64,000 nucleotides of DNA from Arsenophonus melophagi (lineage in GTDB: Bacteria > Pseudomonadota > Gammaproteobacteria > Enterobacterales > Enterobacteriaceae). The translations under genes were made by a program, and so were the position numbers. Positions 19,636 to 28,681 of the stretch are shown here, in pieces. The notes under the pieces were generated by a model. The model was not told where the DNA came from and did no database searches. It was given only the letters and a program-made list of their open reading frames with translations. How positions within the stretch are numbered: the first letter of the stretch is position 1; every line of letters starts with the position of its first letter. Location of the stretch: contig JAVYJS010000005.1 of assembly GCA_032378655.1 (NCBI GenBank), positions 1 through 64,000 of the forward strand. The letters are read 5' to 3'.

Positions 19636-20619
19636 ATGCGTAAATCAGTATCCGTTGTTATTGTCATTGCATTAATTGTAATGTATATGTCAATTTTTAC
19701 AGTTCAACAGATAGAAAGAGGTATCATTTTACGTTTTGGTAAGGTGGTACGAGATGGTGATCATAAACCTGCTATTTATGAACCAGGTTTGCATATTAAA
19801 ATACCTTTTATTGAAAAAGTAAAAATGTTAGATGCTCGTATTCAAACATTGGATGTTCAAGCAGATCGCTATCTAACTAGAGAAAATAAAGATTTAATGG
19901 TTGATTCTTATTTAAAATGGCGTATTACTGATTTTAATCGTTACTATGTTGCTACTGGTGGTAATCCGTATCAAGCTGAAACCTTACTAAAACGTAAATT
20001 TAGTGATCGTCTGCGTTCAGAATTTGGTCGTTTAAATGTAAAGGATATTATTACTGATTCTCGCGGTCGTCTGACTGTCGATGTACGTGATGCACTGAAC
20101 AAAGGTTCAGGTACTGATGCTCCTAAAGGAGCTGATCAGCCTATTAGTTCGCCAATAATCAGCTTAGATAAAGAGATTAAAACTAATTCATATGTCATAA
20201 ATCTAAATAGTATGGCAGCGTTAGGGATTGAAGTGGTCGATGTTCGTATTAAACGTATTGAATTACCAAGTGAAGTTTCGGAAGCGATATATCAGCGTAT
20301 GCGTGCTGAACGAGAAGCAGTGGCACGTCAGCATCGATCACAAGGACAAGAAGAAGCCGTGAAGATTCGAGCAGCTGCAGATAAAACTGTGACAAAAACA
20401 TTAGCGGAAGCGGAACGTAGAGCATTAAAATTACGCGGTGAAGGTGATGCGATGGCAACCAAATTATTTACTGAGGCATTTAATCAATATCCTGAGTTCT
20501 ATTCTTTTATTTGTAGCTTGAGGGCATATGAAAAGAGTTTTAATAAAAAAAGTGATGATCTAATGGTATTAAGTCCAAATACAGATTTTTTCCGCTATAT
20601 GAGAGCACCGACCAAATGA
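19636..20619 (+). CDS. hflC: FtsH-regulating membrane protein HflC
   Basis: HflC is the second subunit of the HflKC cage. The 327 residues have an N-terminal signal-anchor helix (about 5-22). The band-7 domain starts at QQIERGIILRFGKV, and a charged, alanine-rich helical region (AEREAVARQHRSQGQEEA) ends near FYSFICSLRAYEKSF. The length matches the E. coli protein closely. It directly follows hflK in the same operon, and a GC-rich hairpin after it ends the message. The small yjeT gene that follows in E. coli is absent; purA begins about 200 bp later. Confidence 0.96.
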   Translation: MRKSVSVVIVIALIVMYMSIFTVQQIERGIILRFGKVVRDGDHKPAIYEPGLHIKIPFIEKVKMLDARIQTLDVQADRYLTRENKDLMVDSYLKWRITDFNRYYVATGGNPYQAETLLKRKFSDRLRSEFGRLNVKDIITDSRGRLTVDVRDALNKGSGTDAPKGADQPISSPIISLDKEIKTNSYVINLNSMAALGIEVVDVRIKRIELPSEVSEAIYQRMRAEREAVARQHRSQGQEEAVKIRAAADKTVTKTLAEAERRALKLRGEGDAMATKLFTEAFNQYPEFYSFICSLRAYEKSFNKKSDDLMVLSPNTDFFRYMRAPTK

Positions 20620-20686
20620 CCCAATAAGGAATATTTATAGTCATCATTTAGTAATGATAATAAAATTTTTGTTTCAGGACTCTTGA

Positions 20687-20714
20687 AAAGCCCGCAAGTC
20701 AGCGGGCCTTTAAT
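20687..20714 (+). terminator. Intrinsic terminator after hflC
   Basis: aaagcccgc, a six-base loop aagtca and gcgggcctt form a GC-rich stem, followed by ttaat. It lies 70 bp after the hflC stop and before purA, and is one of the few GC-rich hairpins in the window. Confidence 0.75.
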
Positions 20715-20815
20715 ATGTAACTTGATGATATAAAGAGATATTAGTTTTTAAAATTGCTAGTAGCTAATGATTGAAATGGTAAAATTCTATTTTAAGAAAT
20801 CGAGTGAATTTTGAA

Positions 20816-22114
20816 ATGGGTAAAAACGTTATCGTATTAGGTACTCAATGGGGCGATGAAGGTAAAGGTAAAATAGTTGATTTACTAACTGAGCGCGTAA
20901 AATATGTTGTTCGTTATCAGGGCGGCCATAACTCCGGCCACACGCTGGTAGTAAATGGTGAAAAAACTGTACTACACCTGATTCCATCAGGTATTCTTCG
21001 TGAAAATGTTATAAGTGTCATCGGTAATGGCGTAGTACTAGCACCTGACGCATTAATGGATGAAATAAAAAAAATGGAAGCGCGTGGCATACCGGTGCGC
21101 GAACGTCTGAAAATTTCAGCGGCTTGTCCATTAATTTTACCTTATCATGTCGCTTTAGACAAAGCGCGTGAAAAAGCTCTTGGTGAGAGAGCTATAGGAA
21201 CGACTTGTAGAGGCATTGGACCTGCATATGAAGATAAAATCGCACGTAGAGGAATACGTATTGGTGATTTATTTAATAAAAAAACATTACCAAACAAGCT
21301 AAAAGAAATTGTTGATTATCATAATTTTCAATTATCTAATTATTATAACGTACCAGAAATAGATTATCAAAAAACATTAGATGATATTATGGTTATTGCC
21401 GATATTTTAAAAGAGATGACTGTTGATATTGCTGCTTTATTACATAAAGCACATCAAAAAGGTGAGTTAGTAATGTATGAAGGGGCACAAGGAACATTAC
21501 TAGATATTGATCATGGTACTTATCCATATGTTACTTCATCAAATACAACTGCAGGGAGCGTGGCTACTGGTTCTGGCTTGGGTCCTCGCTATATTGATTA
21601 TATTTTAGGAATACTGAAAGCGTATTCTACCCGTGTTGGCAGTGGTCCTTTTCCAACTGAATTATCAGATGAAAAAGGCGAATATCTACGCGAAAAAGGC
21701 AGGGAATTTGGTTCAACAACTGGGCGTTGGCGTCGTACAGGCTGGCTAGATATTGTTGCTGTTAATCGCGCTGTTCAAATCAATTCGCTTTCTGGTTTCT
21801 GCGTAACAAAATTAGATGTATTAGATGGCTTAGATGAAGTAAAACTTTGTATTGCTTATCGTAAGCCTGATGGTACTAAATTGACAATCACCCCATTAGC
21901 AGCAGAGGAATGGGAAGATTTAGAGCCGATATATGAAACATTGCCAGGTTGGAATCAAAGTACCTTTGGGATAAAAGAATATAATCAATTACCTACAGCG
22001 GCAATTGATTATATTAAACGAATTGAAGAATTAACAGGAATCCCGATAGATATTATCTCTACCGGACCAGATCGTGCTGAAACAATGATATTACAAGATC
22101 CATTTGATGCGTAA
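20816..22114 (+). CDS. purA: Adenylosuccinate synthetase
   Basis: PurA joins aspartate to IMP with GTP, the first step from IMP to AMP. The 432 residues from the ATG at 20816 match the E. coli length and start (MGKNVIVLGTQWGDEGKGK, GTP-loop GDEGKGK at 13-19). An in-frame GTG at 20804 would add four residues. Most family motifs are intact, including GGHNSGHT, EGAQGTLLDIDHGTYPYVTS and GPDRAETM. Two positions are odd. The IMP loop reads TTCRGIG where the family has TTGRGIG. The conserved TTGRRRRTGW near residue 300 reads TTGRWRRTGW, putting Trp at the arginine that contacts IMP. Either the enzyme has changed or these are errors in the sequence. nsrR and rnr, expected next, are missing or dead. 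Confidence 0.96.
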   Translation: MGKNVIVLGTQWGDEGKGKIVDLLTERVKYVVRYQGGHNSGHTLVVNGEKTVLHLIPSGILRENVISVIGNGVVLAPDALMDEIKKMEARGIPVRERLKISAACPLILPYHVALDKAREKALGERAIGTTCRGIGPAYEDKIARRGIRIGDLFNKKTLPNKLKEIVDYHNFQLSNYYNVPEIDYQKTLDDIMVIADILKEMTVDIAALLHKAHQKGELVMYEGAQGTLLDIDHGTYPYVTSSNTTAGSVATGSGLGPRYIDYILGILKAYSTRVGSGPFPTELSDEKGEYLREKGREFGSTTGRWRRTGWLDIVAVNRAVQINSLSGFCVTKLDVLDGLDEVKLCIAYRKPDGTKLTITPLAAEEWEDLEPIYETLPGWNQSTFGIKEYNQLPTAAIDYIKRIEELTGIPIDIISTGPDRAETMILQDPFDA

Positions 22115-22540
22115 TGTTAGTACGATATATTATCGCTTAAAGTTTTAATGTGTAGTTAACAGGTTTTACAAAAACCTAAAGCCAACATATATTAATTTAT
22201 ATGGATTTCTAAATTAACTAATTAATTCTAAATTAACTAATTAATATTTAGGGATATTAAACTATTAGAATTTATAGTATTTATCAATGACGCATTGTTA
22301 AAGCGATTGTAGCATGAATATTACATTACTTCATTAATCAAATTAAAATAAATTAGATAAAATATAATAATTAATTTTGCAAATATATGAATCGATATTA
22401 AGGATCAAACGCTAAATAATAATAAATCACAATGTTTTGCCTACCAAAAGCTAGGAAACGATTGATAACAGCGTATAACAGTAGTTTGTAATGCATCTGT
22501 TATGTACAATATCTCTTACATATAAGAGTGTAAGTTGTAG
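22115..22540. other. Non-coding gap upstream of the rnr remains
   Basis: This should hold nsrR and the first two thirds of rnr by E. coli order. I could match neither. It contains a 19-base tandem duplication (22207-22244) and otherwise featureless AT-rich DNA, so a large deletion is likely. Confidence 0.5.
22207..22244. repeat. 19-bp tandem duplication
   Basis: The unit ttctaaattaactaattaa occurs twice head to tail (22207-22225, 22226-22244). Confidence 0.9.
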
Positions 22541-22594
22541 GATGCTATTATAGCAGCTTCAATAGTCTCATAGATACTCAGTCCCATTGTATGG

Positions 22595-22640
22595 AAGTTA
22601 ATTATCTCTTCAAAATAGATCTTGAAGAGATAATTAACTT
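22595..22640. repeat. Perfect inverted repeat, 19-bp arms
   Basis: Arms 22595-22613 and 22622-22640 are exact reverse complements with an eight-base spacer. The first arm still encodes the rnr-like peptide VNYLF, while the second falls in a variable region of RNase R. This suggests that the second arm is a copy of the first. Confidence 0.95.
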
Positions 22641-22924
22641 AATGATTCTAATATTGGAGATATTGGTTGTTGTTGAAATGATAACTAATATCTAGTTATG
22701 TTTCTTATTACACGAAACATTAAAGGCTACGCAATTACTTATTATTTACAATAACTATATAAGAAATTTATATATAACAAGTAAATTAAAGGAATCTATT
22801 GTTGTTTTCATGACTTCAAGATTTTTGATTGACGGCTTGTTGCCTTAGAATTTTTTCTAAAAAATTATCTTTAATACACTATCAAGTAAAAGGTTTAGTG
22901 ATATATAATATCGTTATTAGCGTA

Positions 22925-22969
22925 TAGAGCATATGCCAGCTGCACAGTATGAAGCTGGCATATGCTCTA
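22925..22969. repeat. Perfect inverted repeat, 17-bp arms
   Basis: Arms 22925-22941 and 22953-22969 pair exactly around eleven bases, inside the rnr remnant. The local frame is a few codons longer than E. coli RNase R here. Confidence 0.95.
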
Positions 22970-23132
22970 AATTACAGAGAGATCAAAAGAAGATAAAATC
23001 TTCCATCTAATAGTGTATTTATCAATGCAATAAGCATTGAATTAAATATGCTAAAAAGCAAATCAGCAAAGGAGCCTGTCTGATAAACAACAGAATTGCT
23101 ATAACAATTGAAATTAAAAGCGTTTTAAAATA

Positions 23133-23167
23133 CTAAATATTGGTCATTAATAATGACCAATATTTAG
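23133..23167. repeat. Perfect inverted repeat, 17-bp arms
   Basis: Two 17-base arms flank a single A (23150), about 60 bp before rlmB. In an rlmB leader transcript it would form a tight hairpin, but no T-run follows. Confidence 0.95.
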
Positions 23168-23224
23168 CTAAAGATTACCTATTTTAACTATCTTTAAGAG
23201 ATTATTAACTACATCTATTAATGT

Positions 23225-23965
23225 ATGAATGAAATTATTTATGGTATTCATGCAGTGCAAGCACTGTTAAAACGTGATCCTTCTCGTTTAAAGAACATTT
23301 ATATACTTCAAGGTCATTCCAATGAACGTTTATTGCTAATTACCAAACAACTTAAAAAGTTGGGTATCATTATCCAATTAACTAGTCGTTATTGGATGGA
23401 TAGATATAGTAAAAACGCTGTTCATCAGGGCATTATTGCTCAAGTGAAACCTAATCGACAATATCAAGAAAATGATTTAAATATTATTATTTCACAGACG
23501 ATATCGCCATTTTTGCTTATATTGGATAGGATCACAGATCCACATAACTTAGGTGCTTGCTTACGTAGTGCAGAAGCGGCCGGTATTGACGCAGTGATTA
23601 TACCAAAAAAAAAATCTGCTCAGCTTAATGCTACCGCTAAGAAAGTTGCTTGCGGTGCAGCAGAGAATATACCATTAATTCGAGTTACCAATCTTGCGCG
23701 CACGTTACATCAACTAAAGAGGCATGATATTTGGATTATTGGTGCTGCAGGAGAAGCTCAGCATACATTATATGATAGTAAATTAACGGGTGCTATTGCA
23801 TTAGTGATGGGAGCAGAAGACAAAGGTATGCGTAGATTAACAATGGAGCATTGCGATGAACTGATGCGCATTCCAATAGCAGGAATGGTCTCATTTTTAA
23901 ATGTTTCTGTTGCAGCCGGAGTATGTTTATTTGAGGCAGTACGCCAGCGCCGTCTGTATAGTTAG
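23225..23965 (+). CDS. rlmB: 23S rRNA Gm2251 2'-O-methyltransferase
   Basis: RlmB methylates G2251 in the P-loop of 23S rRNA. The 246 residues (E. coli 243) show the N-terminal RNA-binding domain (NEIIYGIHAVQALL) and the SPOUT knot motifs ILDRITDPHNLGACLRSAEAAGID, ALVMGAEDKGMRRLT and IPIAGMVSFLNVSVAAGVCLFE. The last of these forms the SAM-binding knot. The ATG at 23225 fits the family start. In E. coli rlmB follows rnr in one operon; here rnr is a pseudogene, so rlmB must rely on a nearer promoter. Confidence 0.95.
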   Translation: MNEIIYGIHAVQALLKRDPSRLKNIYILQGHSNERLLLITKQLKKLGIIIQLTSRYWMDRYSKNAVHQGIIAQVKPNRQYQENDLNIIISQTISPFLLILDRITDPHNLGACLRSAEAAGIDAVIIPKKKSAQLNATAKKVACGAAENIPLIRVTNLARTLHQLKRHDIWIIGAAGEAQHTLYDSKLTGAIALVMGAEDKGMRRLTMEHCDELMRIPIAGMVSFLNVSVAAGVCLFEAVRQRRLYS

Positions 23966-24042
23966 TATAATCCGCTCATAGCGCATATTACTAAGTATGT
24001 TTTTATAGATGTAATCTATAAAACAATAATTTAATCTAAAAC

Positions 24043-24071
24043 TTGAGTTTTTATGAAAGGATATGTATAGT
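24043..24071 (+). promoter_or_regulatory. Promoter for the rpsF operon
   Basis: ttgagt (24043-24048) and tatagt (24066-24071) are 17 bases apart and lie about 100 bp upstream of rpsF, the expected place for the promoter of the rpsF-priB-rpsR-rplI operon. Confidence 0.5.
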
Positions 24072-24169
24072 TTCTAATCAACTTTCAGAAAACTTACATC
24101 CAGTTCCTTGCCTTCATAGGTTCTTTTAATCTTAAAAGAAGGCTGATTAATCCAAAAGGAGCACAATTC

Positions 24170-24562
24170 ATGCGTCATTACGAAATCGTTTTTATGGTTC
24201 ACCCGGACCAAAGTGCGCAGGTTTCAAGTATGATTGAGCGTTATAGTAGCTCTATTATCAAAGCGCGAGGCAAAATTCATCGCTTAGAAGACTGGGGTCG
24301 CCGCCAATTAGCTTATCCAATCAATAAATTACATAAAGCACACTATGTTCTGATGAACATAGAAACATCTCAAGAAATAATTGATGAGTTAGAAAGAAAC
24401 TTTCGCTTTAATGATGCCATTATTCGGAGTATGATTATGCGTGTTCAACATGCGATTATTAGTTCTTCTCCAATGGAGAAGCCTACAGAAGATCATCAAA
24501 GGCATCATTGTTTTGACGAAAAGATAGTAGAAAATAGTAGAGATAAGGGCTTTGAAGAGTAA
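24170..24562 (+). CDS. rpsF: 30S ribosomal protein S6
   Basis: S6 binds with S18 to the platform of the 30S subunit. The 130 residues begin MRHYEIVFMVHPDQS and include KIHRLEDWGRRQLAYPI and the H(A/K)YVLMN strand typical of the family. A clear ribosome site (aaaggag) precedes the ATG. The acidic C-terminal tail that E. coli modifies with extra glutamates is present in altered form (EKIVEN). It is first in the conserved rpsF-priB-rpsR-rplI operon, with priB starting two bases after its stop. Confidence 0.98.
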   Translation: MRHYEIVFMVHPDQSAQVSSMIERYSSSIIKARGKIHRLEDWGRRQLAYPINKLHKAHYVLMNIETSQEIIDELERNFRFNDAIIRSMIMRVQHAIISSSPMEKPTEDHQRHHCFDEKIVENSRDKGFEE

Positions 24563-24564
24563 TT

Positions 24565-24888
24565 GTGGTTGTAAATACTAACCAATTGGTACTATCAGGT
24601 AAAATCTGTAATGTACCGATAAGAACAGTCAGTCCAGCTGGCATTCCTCACTGTAAATTTGTCATGGAGCATTTTTCACAAAAAAAAGAGGCCAACTTTA
24701 ATCGTAAAGTATGGTGCAGAATAACTACCATCGCTAGCGGACAACAATTACAAAAGTTTACTAGTAATATAACGGTAGGGAGTTGGATAACTGTTATAGG
24801 GTTCATTAGCAGTCATCAAGGCTTGAATGGATTGAATCAATTAGTGCTACATGCCGAAAAGATTACATTAATAGATTTTGGAGAATAG
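24565..24888 (+). CDS. priB: Primosomal replication protein PriB
   Basis: PriB is a small dimeric single-stranded-DNA-binding protein of the PriA-dependent replication restart system. The 107 residues form an OB fold with NQLVLSGKICN near the start, SPAGIPHCKFVMEH and VIGFISSHQGLNGLNQLVLHAEKI. The first codon is GTG, two bases after the rpsF stop, implying translational coupling. Its presence between rpsF and rpsR is the standard gammaproteobacterial arrangement. PriB also binds ribosomal-operon RNA in some species, but nothing here shows that. Confidence 0.94.
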   Translation: MVVNTNQLVLSGKICNVPIRTVSPAGIPHCKFVMEHFSQKKEANFNRKVWCRITTIASGQQLQKFTSNITVGSWITVIGFISSHQGLNGLNQLVLHAEKITLIDFGE

Positions 24889-24892
24889 CTAG

Positions 24893-25120
24893 ATGTCACG
24901 TTATTTCCGTCGTCGCAAGTTCTGCCGTTTTACAGCAGAAGGTGTTCAAGAGATCGATTATAAAGATATCGCAACTTTAAAAAACTATATCACTGAAAGT
25001 GGTAAAATTGTACCAAGTCGTATTACTGGTACTCGAGCAAAATACCAGAGGCAGTTAGCTCGTGCGATAAAGCGCGCGAGGTATTTATCTCTTTTGCCAT
25101 ATACTGATCATCATCAGTAA
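24893..25120 (+). CDS. rpsR: 30S ribosomal protein S18
   Basis: The 75-residue basic protein has the S18 hallmarks RYFRRRKFCRFTAEG, IDYKDIATLKNYITESGKIVPSRITGT and KYQRQLARAIKRARYLSLLPY. It pairs with S6 on the 30S platform. Length and sequence are almost identical to E. coli S18. It follows priB after four bases. Confidence 0.98.
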   Translation: MSRYFRRRKFCRFTAEGVQEIDYKDIATLKNYITESGKIVPSRITGTRAKYQRQLARAIKRARYLSLLPYTDHHQ

Positions 25121-25161
25121 AAATTGGTATGTTCCATTAAAAACTTAGAGAGGATAAGGTA

Positions 25162-25611
25162 ATGGAAATTATTTTACTGGATAAAGTAGCAAACCTTGGT
25201 AATCTCGGTGATAAGGTTGATGTGAAATCAGGTTATGCTCGTAACTATTTAGTTCCAAAACACAAAGCTGCTTTTGCAACTAAAAAAAACATTGAAGCTT
25301 TTGAAGCATGCCGTGCTAAATTAGAAGCTAAATTAGCTGACGCCCTGTGTGTGGCAGCTGCAAAAGCAGAGAAAATTAATTCATTAGAAACAGTAACTAT
25401 CACTTCTAAGGCAGGCCATGAAGGTAAACTATTTGGTTCAATTGGCGCTCGTGATATTGCTAGGGCAGTTACTGCTGCAGGCGTCGAGGTTATGAAAAGC
25501 GAAGTTCGCTTACCAAGCGGTGTATTACGTACTGTTGGCGAACATGAGGTCTATTTCCATGTTCACAGTGATATTTTTGCAAAACTACATATAAGCATTG
25601 TTGCTGAATAA
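25162..25611 (+). CDS. rplI: 50S ribosomal protein L9
   Basis: The 149 residues show the N-terminal domain MEIILLDKVANLGNLGD with VKSGYARNYLVP, the connecting helix, and the C-terminal domain with TSKAGHEGKLFGSIGARDIA. L9 binds 23S rRNA at the base of the L1 stalk and helps to keep the reading frame. It is last in the operon, with agagaggataag as ribosome site. No strong terminator follows; an AT-rich hairpin-like stretch lies at 25629-25652. Confidence 0.98.
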   Translation: MEIILLDKVANLGNLGDKVDVKSGYARNYLVPKHKAAFATKKNIEAFEACRAKLEAKLADALCVAAAKAEKINSLETVTITSKAGHEGKLFGSIGARDIARAVTAAGVEVMKSEVRLPSGVLRTVGEHEVYFHVHSDIFAKLHISIVAE

Positions 25612-25810
25612 TTGTTGTGATTATCAAGTTAACAACGCTACTGTAGAACACTACAGTTAGATAGTTGATTTAACATATAATGGCCTGAACCTCACTAAAC
25701 CAATTAAAACAAATGCAGTACAATAATATCAATAGTATATTGATAGTCTATATAATCTAAAGGTATTAAGTAGTTTTCGTTAATCAGGTTAATAAATATA
25801 TACATAATAT

Positions 25811-25851
25811 TCATGTTAATTTTTATTAACTGTTAATAAAAATTAACATGA
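25811..25851. repeat. Perfect inverted repeat, 20-bp arms
   Basis: Arms 25811-25830 and 25832-25851 flank a single base, 200 bp after rplI. Confidence 0.95.
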
Positions 25852-26039
25852 AGAGATAAATATAGGAAATAATGTAATACAGAGTTAAAAACAATAACAA
25901 TCAGTACTATTTAAATATATAATAAATTCAAAATACAAGAAGAATTTTAATCAACATATGAAATATATTTTTGCAATAAACTGCAGCTACGATATAAATA
26001 ATTTGATAATGATTAAATATCAAAGTGATCATCGCACTT

Positions 26040-26079
26040 TTTTAATAAAAAATAATATGTTTATTATTTTTTATTAAAA
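26040..26079. repeat. Perfect inverted repeat, 18-bp arms
   Basis: Arms made only of A and T pair exactly around a four-base loop (tgtt). Confidence 0.9.
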
Positions 26080-27199
26080 TTATCGATATAATGACAAGAT
26101 TTTTAATATAGAAATATCCCAATATTCATCCAATATAGGATATATTAAAAGTAATAATATCACGAGTACAACAATAAAGAGAAATACTAGCATATCCATG
26201 GTTTTAATGAATATGCTTGCTTCAACTAACAATTATTCAAGTATCACCGAGAAGAATAAATGCTCATATCTACTATGGTAGTACAGTAAAATCAAGAAGT
26301 TAAAAAAAATAACATTTTAGATATTATACGTAATTGATATACCGTACATCAATTATATTGGCTATCTATAAAAATAAAACAGCGTAATCCAATAGTTTTC
26401 TGCAGAAACATATATAAAATCTTTAATCTCTCTGTTCGGATTAAATCCGAACAAATACAAAAAATCTTAAACAGAGATGAAGAAAATATTATTTTAGAAA
26501 CGAGCAGAACCATGATAATAGAATATAATGGAAGAATAGAAGATAGTGTATCACTAATATAGTTTAACATTGCAACTGTATCAATTTTATAAAATTTTTA
26601 TTTCTTTCTGTGCAAAGAAGAAAGATATGGAATCTATTCGAGATATCTTCATAGTAATATTCAAAATATAAACTAAAAAAATAAAAAATAATAAATTTTA
26701 ACTTCATGCACACCATTTATCATAATTCAGTTATAATCATTATTATCGTAATCATATGATATAATTCCATTCTTTTACAGTAATTATAAAAGTAATATAT
26801 ATCGTAAGACTTTTATATGAATATATGAATAAAAGTAATTAATTATATCAACTGATGAGGATTACTATATTATTATTCAATAATAAGGTTTAGCGGCATT
26901 GTTATAACTCTATTTAAAAAAATAAATATTATTTTATGTAACAATAATATTGCTATTTTAATATTAAAATTCAGTGATTTTTTTTAAAAAAAAATTATTT
27001 AAAATAAAAACTACTTTTTTACATAATAAATGATAAAAAATTTCTTATATGTAGATTAATAGTTAATAACTAATTTAATAAATAGATAAGCATATTTTAA
27101 TAAAAATTTAAAATCTAAATAACAAAGAGTTGATTTATTAATCCTATTTAATATTTTAGTTATTTTCTTCTGGTTACTGATATTTTATTTTTTTATGTT

Positions 27200-27808
27200 T
27201 TAGCCTTTAAACCAACCTCTCTTAATGAAGAGGTAAAACAAGATTTTATAACCTTTTATCATAAAAGGCAGTACTTTATCCCCACTTATGTACCAAATTA
27301 TTTGGCTAATCCCACAAGCTATCATCGCAACTACAAAGGCTCCCACCATATCTAAAGGCCAATGTATTCCAAGAAAAACTCTTGCCCAGGTAATGGCAAG
27401 AGCTGGAAATAATAGTAAGAGAGCAACATATTTTCTTAACCAGAAGAAAAAACCATAAGAAACTGTAAAAGCAACAGTTGCATGATTACTCGGAAAGGAT
27501 GGAGATGGAGCATGAGTCAGAAGAGTCTGACCTATTTCTAACATAAAAGGCCGTTTTTGTGGAAATATTGCACCAATAAAACCTGAAATAGCTAAACCTA
27601 TCATAATAGCAAGCGTTGTTTTACAAACAAAAACTCTTTGACAAGATAAATTTTTAGATTTACCCCAAAACCAGTAGGCTACAGTAATTAAAGGAAATAT
27701 GAGAATAAGTCGTTGAGCTACAAAAATTATCAGTGTTAGCCTACCAATAGATGTCATTTGTGAGGCATTGATAAGACTAAACAACTGTAAGTTAATATCA
27801 CTTAACAT
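27200..27808 (-). CDS. ybjG: Undecaprenyl-diphosphatase, PAP2 type (YbjG)
   Basis: This inner-membrane PAP2 phosphatase turns undecaprenyl diphosphate into undecaprenyl phosphate, recycling the carrier for peptidoglycan and other wall polymers. The 202 residues form several membrane helices and carry the three PAP2 motifs: FPQKRP, SFPSNHATVAF and ARVFLGIHWPLD. The start LQLFSLINA and the end IKRGW resemble E. coli YbjG rather than LpxT or PgpB. The third motif has Ala where Ser usually precedes the Arg; the catalytic His and Asp remain. It stands alone between two long gaps, unlike its E. coli setting, and so marks a rearranged segment. Other Und-PP phosphatases could not be checked. Confidence 0.85.
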   Translation of the reverse strand: MLSDINLQLFSLINASQMTSIGRLTLIIFVAQRLILIFPLITVAYWFWGKSKNLSCQRVFVCKTTLAIMIGLAISGFIGAIFPQKRPFMLEIGQTLLTHAPSPSFPSNHATVAFTVSYGFFFWLRKYVALLLLFPALAITWARVFLGIHWPLDMVGAFVVAMIACGISQIIWYISGDKVLPFMIKGYKILFYLFIKRGWFKG

Positions 27809-28681
27809 GTCAGTTAATATCGCTTATAAAAATTAAATTTTATTCAAAACAAGATAAGAACAGAATAATCTATATTAGAGCTATAAAAGGTAAAATACCT
27901 TACATATAGGTAAAGTAATTTTAGAATTTTTTATAAAAACTAAGTTTATTTAATAATATTAACAATAATGTTCTTGGCTTGGATAATGTGAGTATTTTAT
28001 GGTGTAATTAAAAACAACATTAAATTGTTACTTTGTTATTTATTTTAATTATGCATACGTAACCTGTAATGAAAGTTCTGCTCAAGGTATAAAAACTGAT
28101 TTGAAATATTCTTGAAGACAGAATGGTTAAATAACATTGATATTATTATAATATTTGTAATAGTAGACTACTACAAGATAAATAAATAAATATTTAGTTA
28201 CATAAGCCTTCGTAAGCTCTTGTTAATTATTTGAAATTACTTGCTAAATAGATTTTAGCAAATATTATTGAGTGGGTTATAACTACCATTTAGCTTGCTT
28301 AAGCACTATGTGTTAAGCAGTATGAATTTCATGATAACCAGAATTTAACCTATGTTTTAGTATATAAAATGGCTTATATAGCAAGATATAATATGAAATG
28401 CATCATCCAAATAATGGAGTTAGCAGCTTTTTTCTTAAAAAGAAATCACTAATTCTACAAAAATAGCAATGTATTTCTAGTTTTTTCTTTAATTGCTATT
28501 TTCTCAATGGTATCAGTTGTTACCTGCTGCTCAAATAAGCGTGATTAACTATAATTTTACTTATTCATTATTACTAAGATAGTAATAAATGCTACAAGAG
28601 AGATTGCTTTCTTAACATGTATTTCTATAACCATTTATAGAACAAAATAAAATGAATATTAGCTCTTAATTTTCTTTTTTA
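27809..28681. other. Non-coding gap before the prmB remnant
   Basis: I see no gene. The N-terminal part of prmB should lie at the right end by gene order, but I could not match it. The rest is featureless AT-rich DNA. Confidence 0.5.

Larger units (their letters stand above)
22549..23015 (+). pseudogene. rnr: rnr, RNase R C-terminal part, decayed
   Basis: One plus frame (starting 22549) keeps RNase R colinearity. YSSFNSLI matches YAHFTSPI of the catalytic RNB domain. NYLFK follows where KYLLAK is expected. NYIRN and YITSK match the start of the S1 domain (NVFKG, VISS). RFLIDGLL (22819-22842) matches DLFIDGLV. DQKKI (22981-22995) matches DERKI. Spacings agree within a few codons, but in-frame stops occur and no start survives. 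Gene order (rnr directly before rlmB) supports the call. RNase R degrades structured RNA and matures rRNA and tmRNA in E. coli; only Pnp remains in this window for that kind of work. Two perfect inverted repeats lie inside the remnant. Confidence 0.78.
25612..27199. other. AT-rich non-coding gap after rplI
   Basis: I found no gene or recognisable remnant in 1.6 kb of DNA that becomes extremely AT-rich from about 26.0 to 27.1 kb. It contains two perfect inverted repeats (25811-25851 and 26040-26079) and a shorter one around 26424-26444. The gene order on its two sides is not contiguous in E. coli (rplI, then ybjG), so a rearrangement joint lies here. Confidence 0.55.

Noticed and set aside
26349..26570. 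Minus-strand frame of 73 codons
   Set aside because: No motif, very AT-rich, and it spans a small inverted repeat. Treated as chance.
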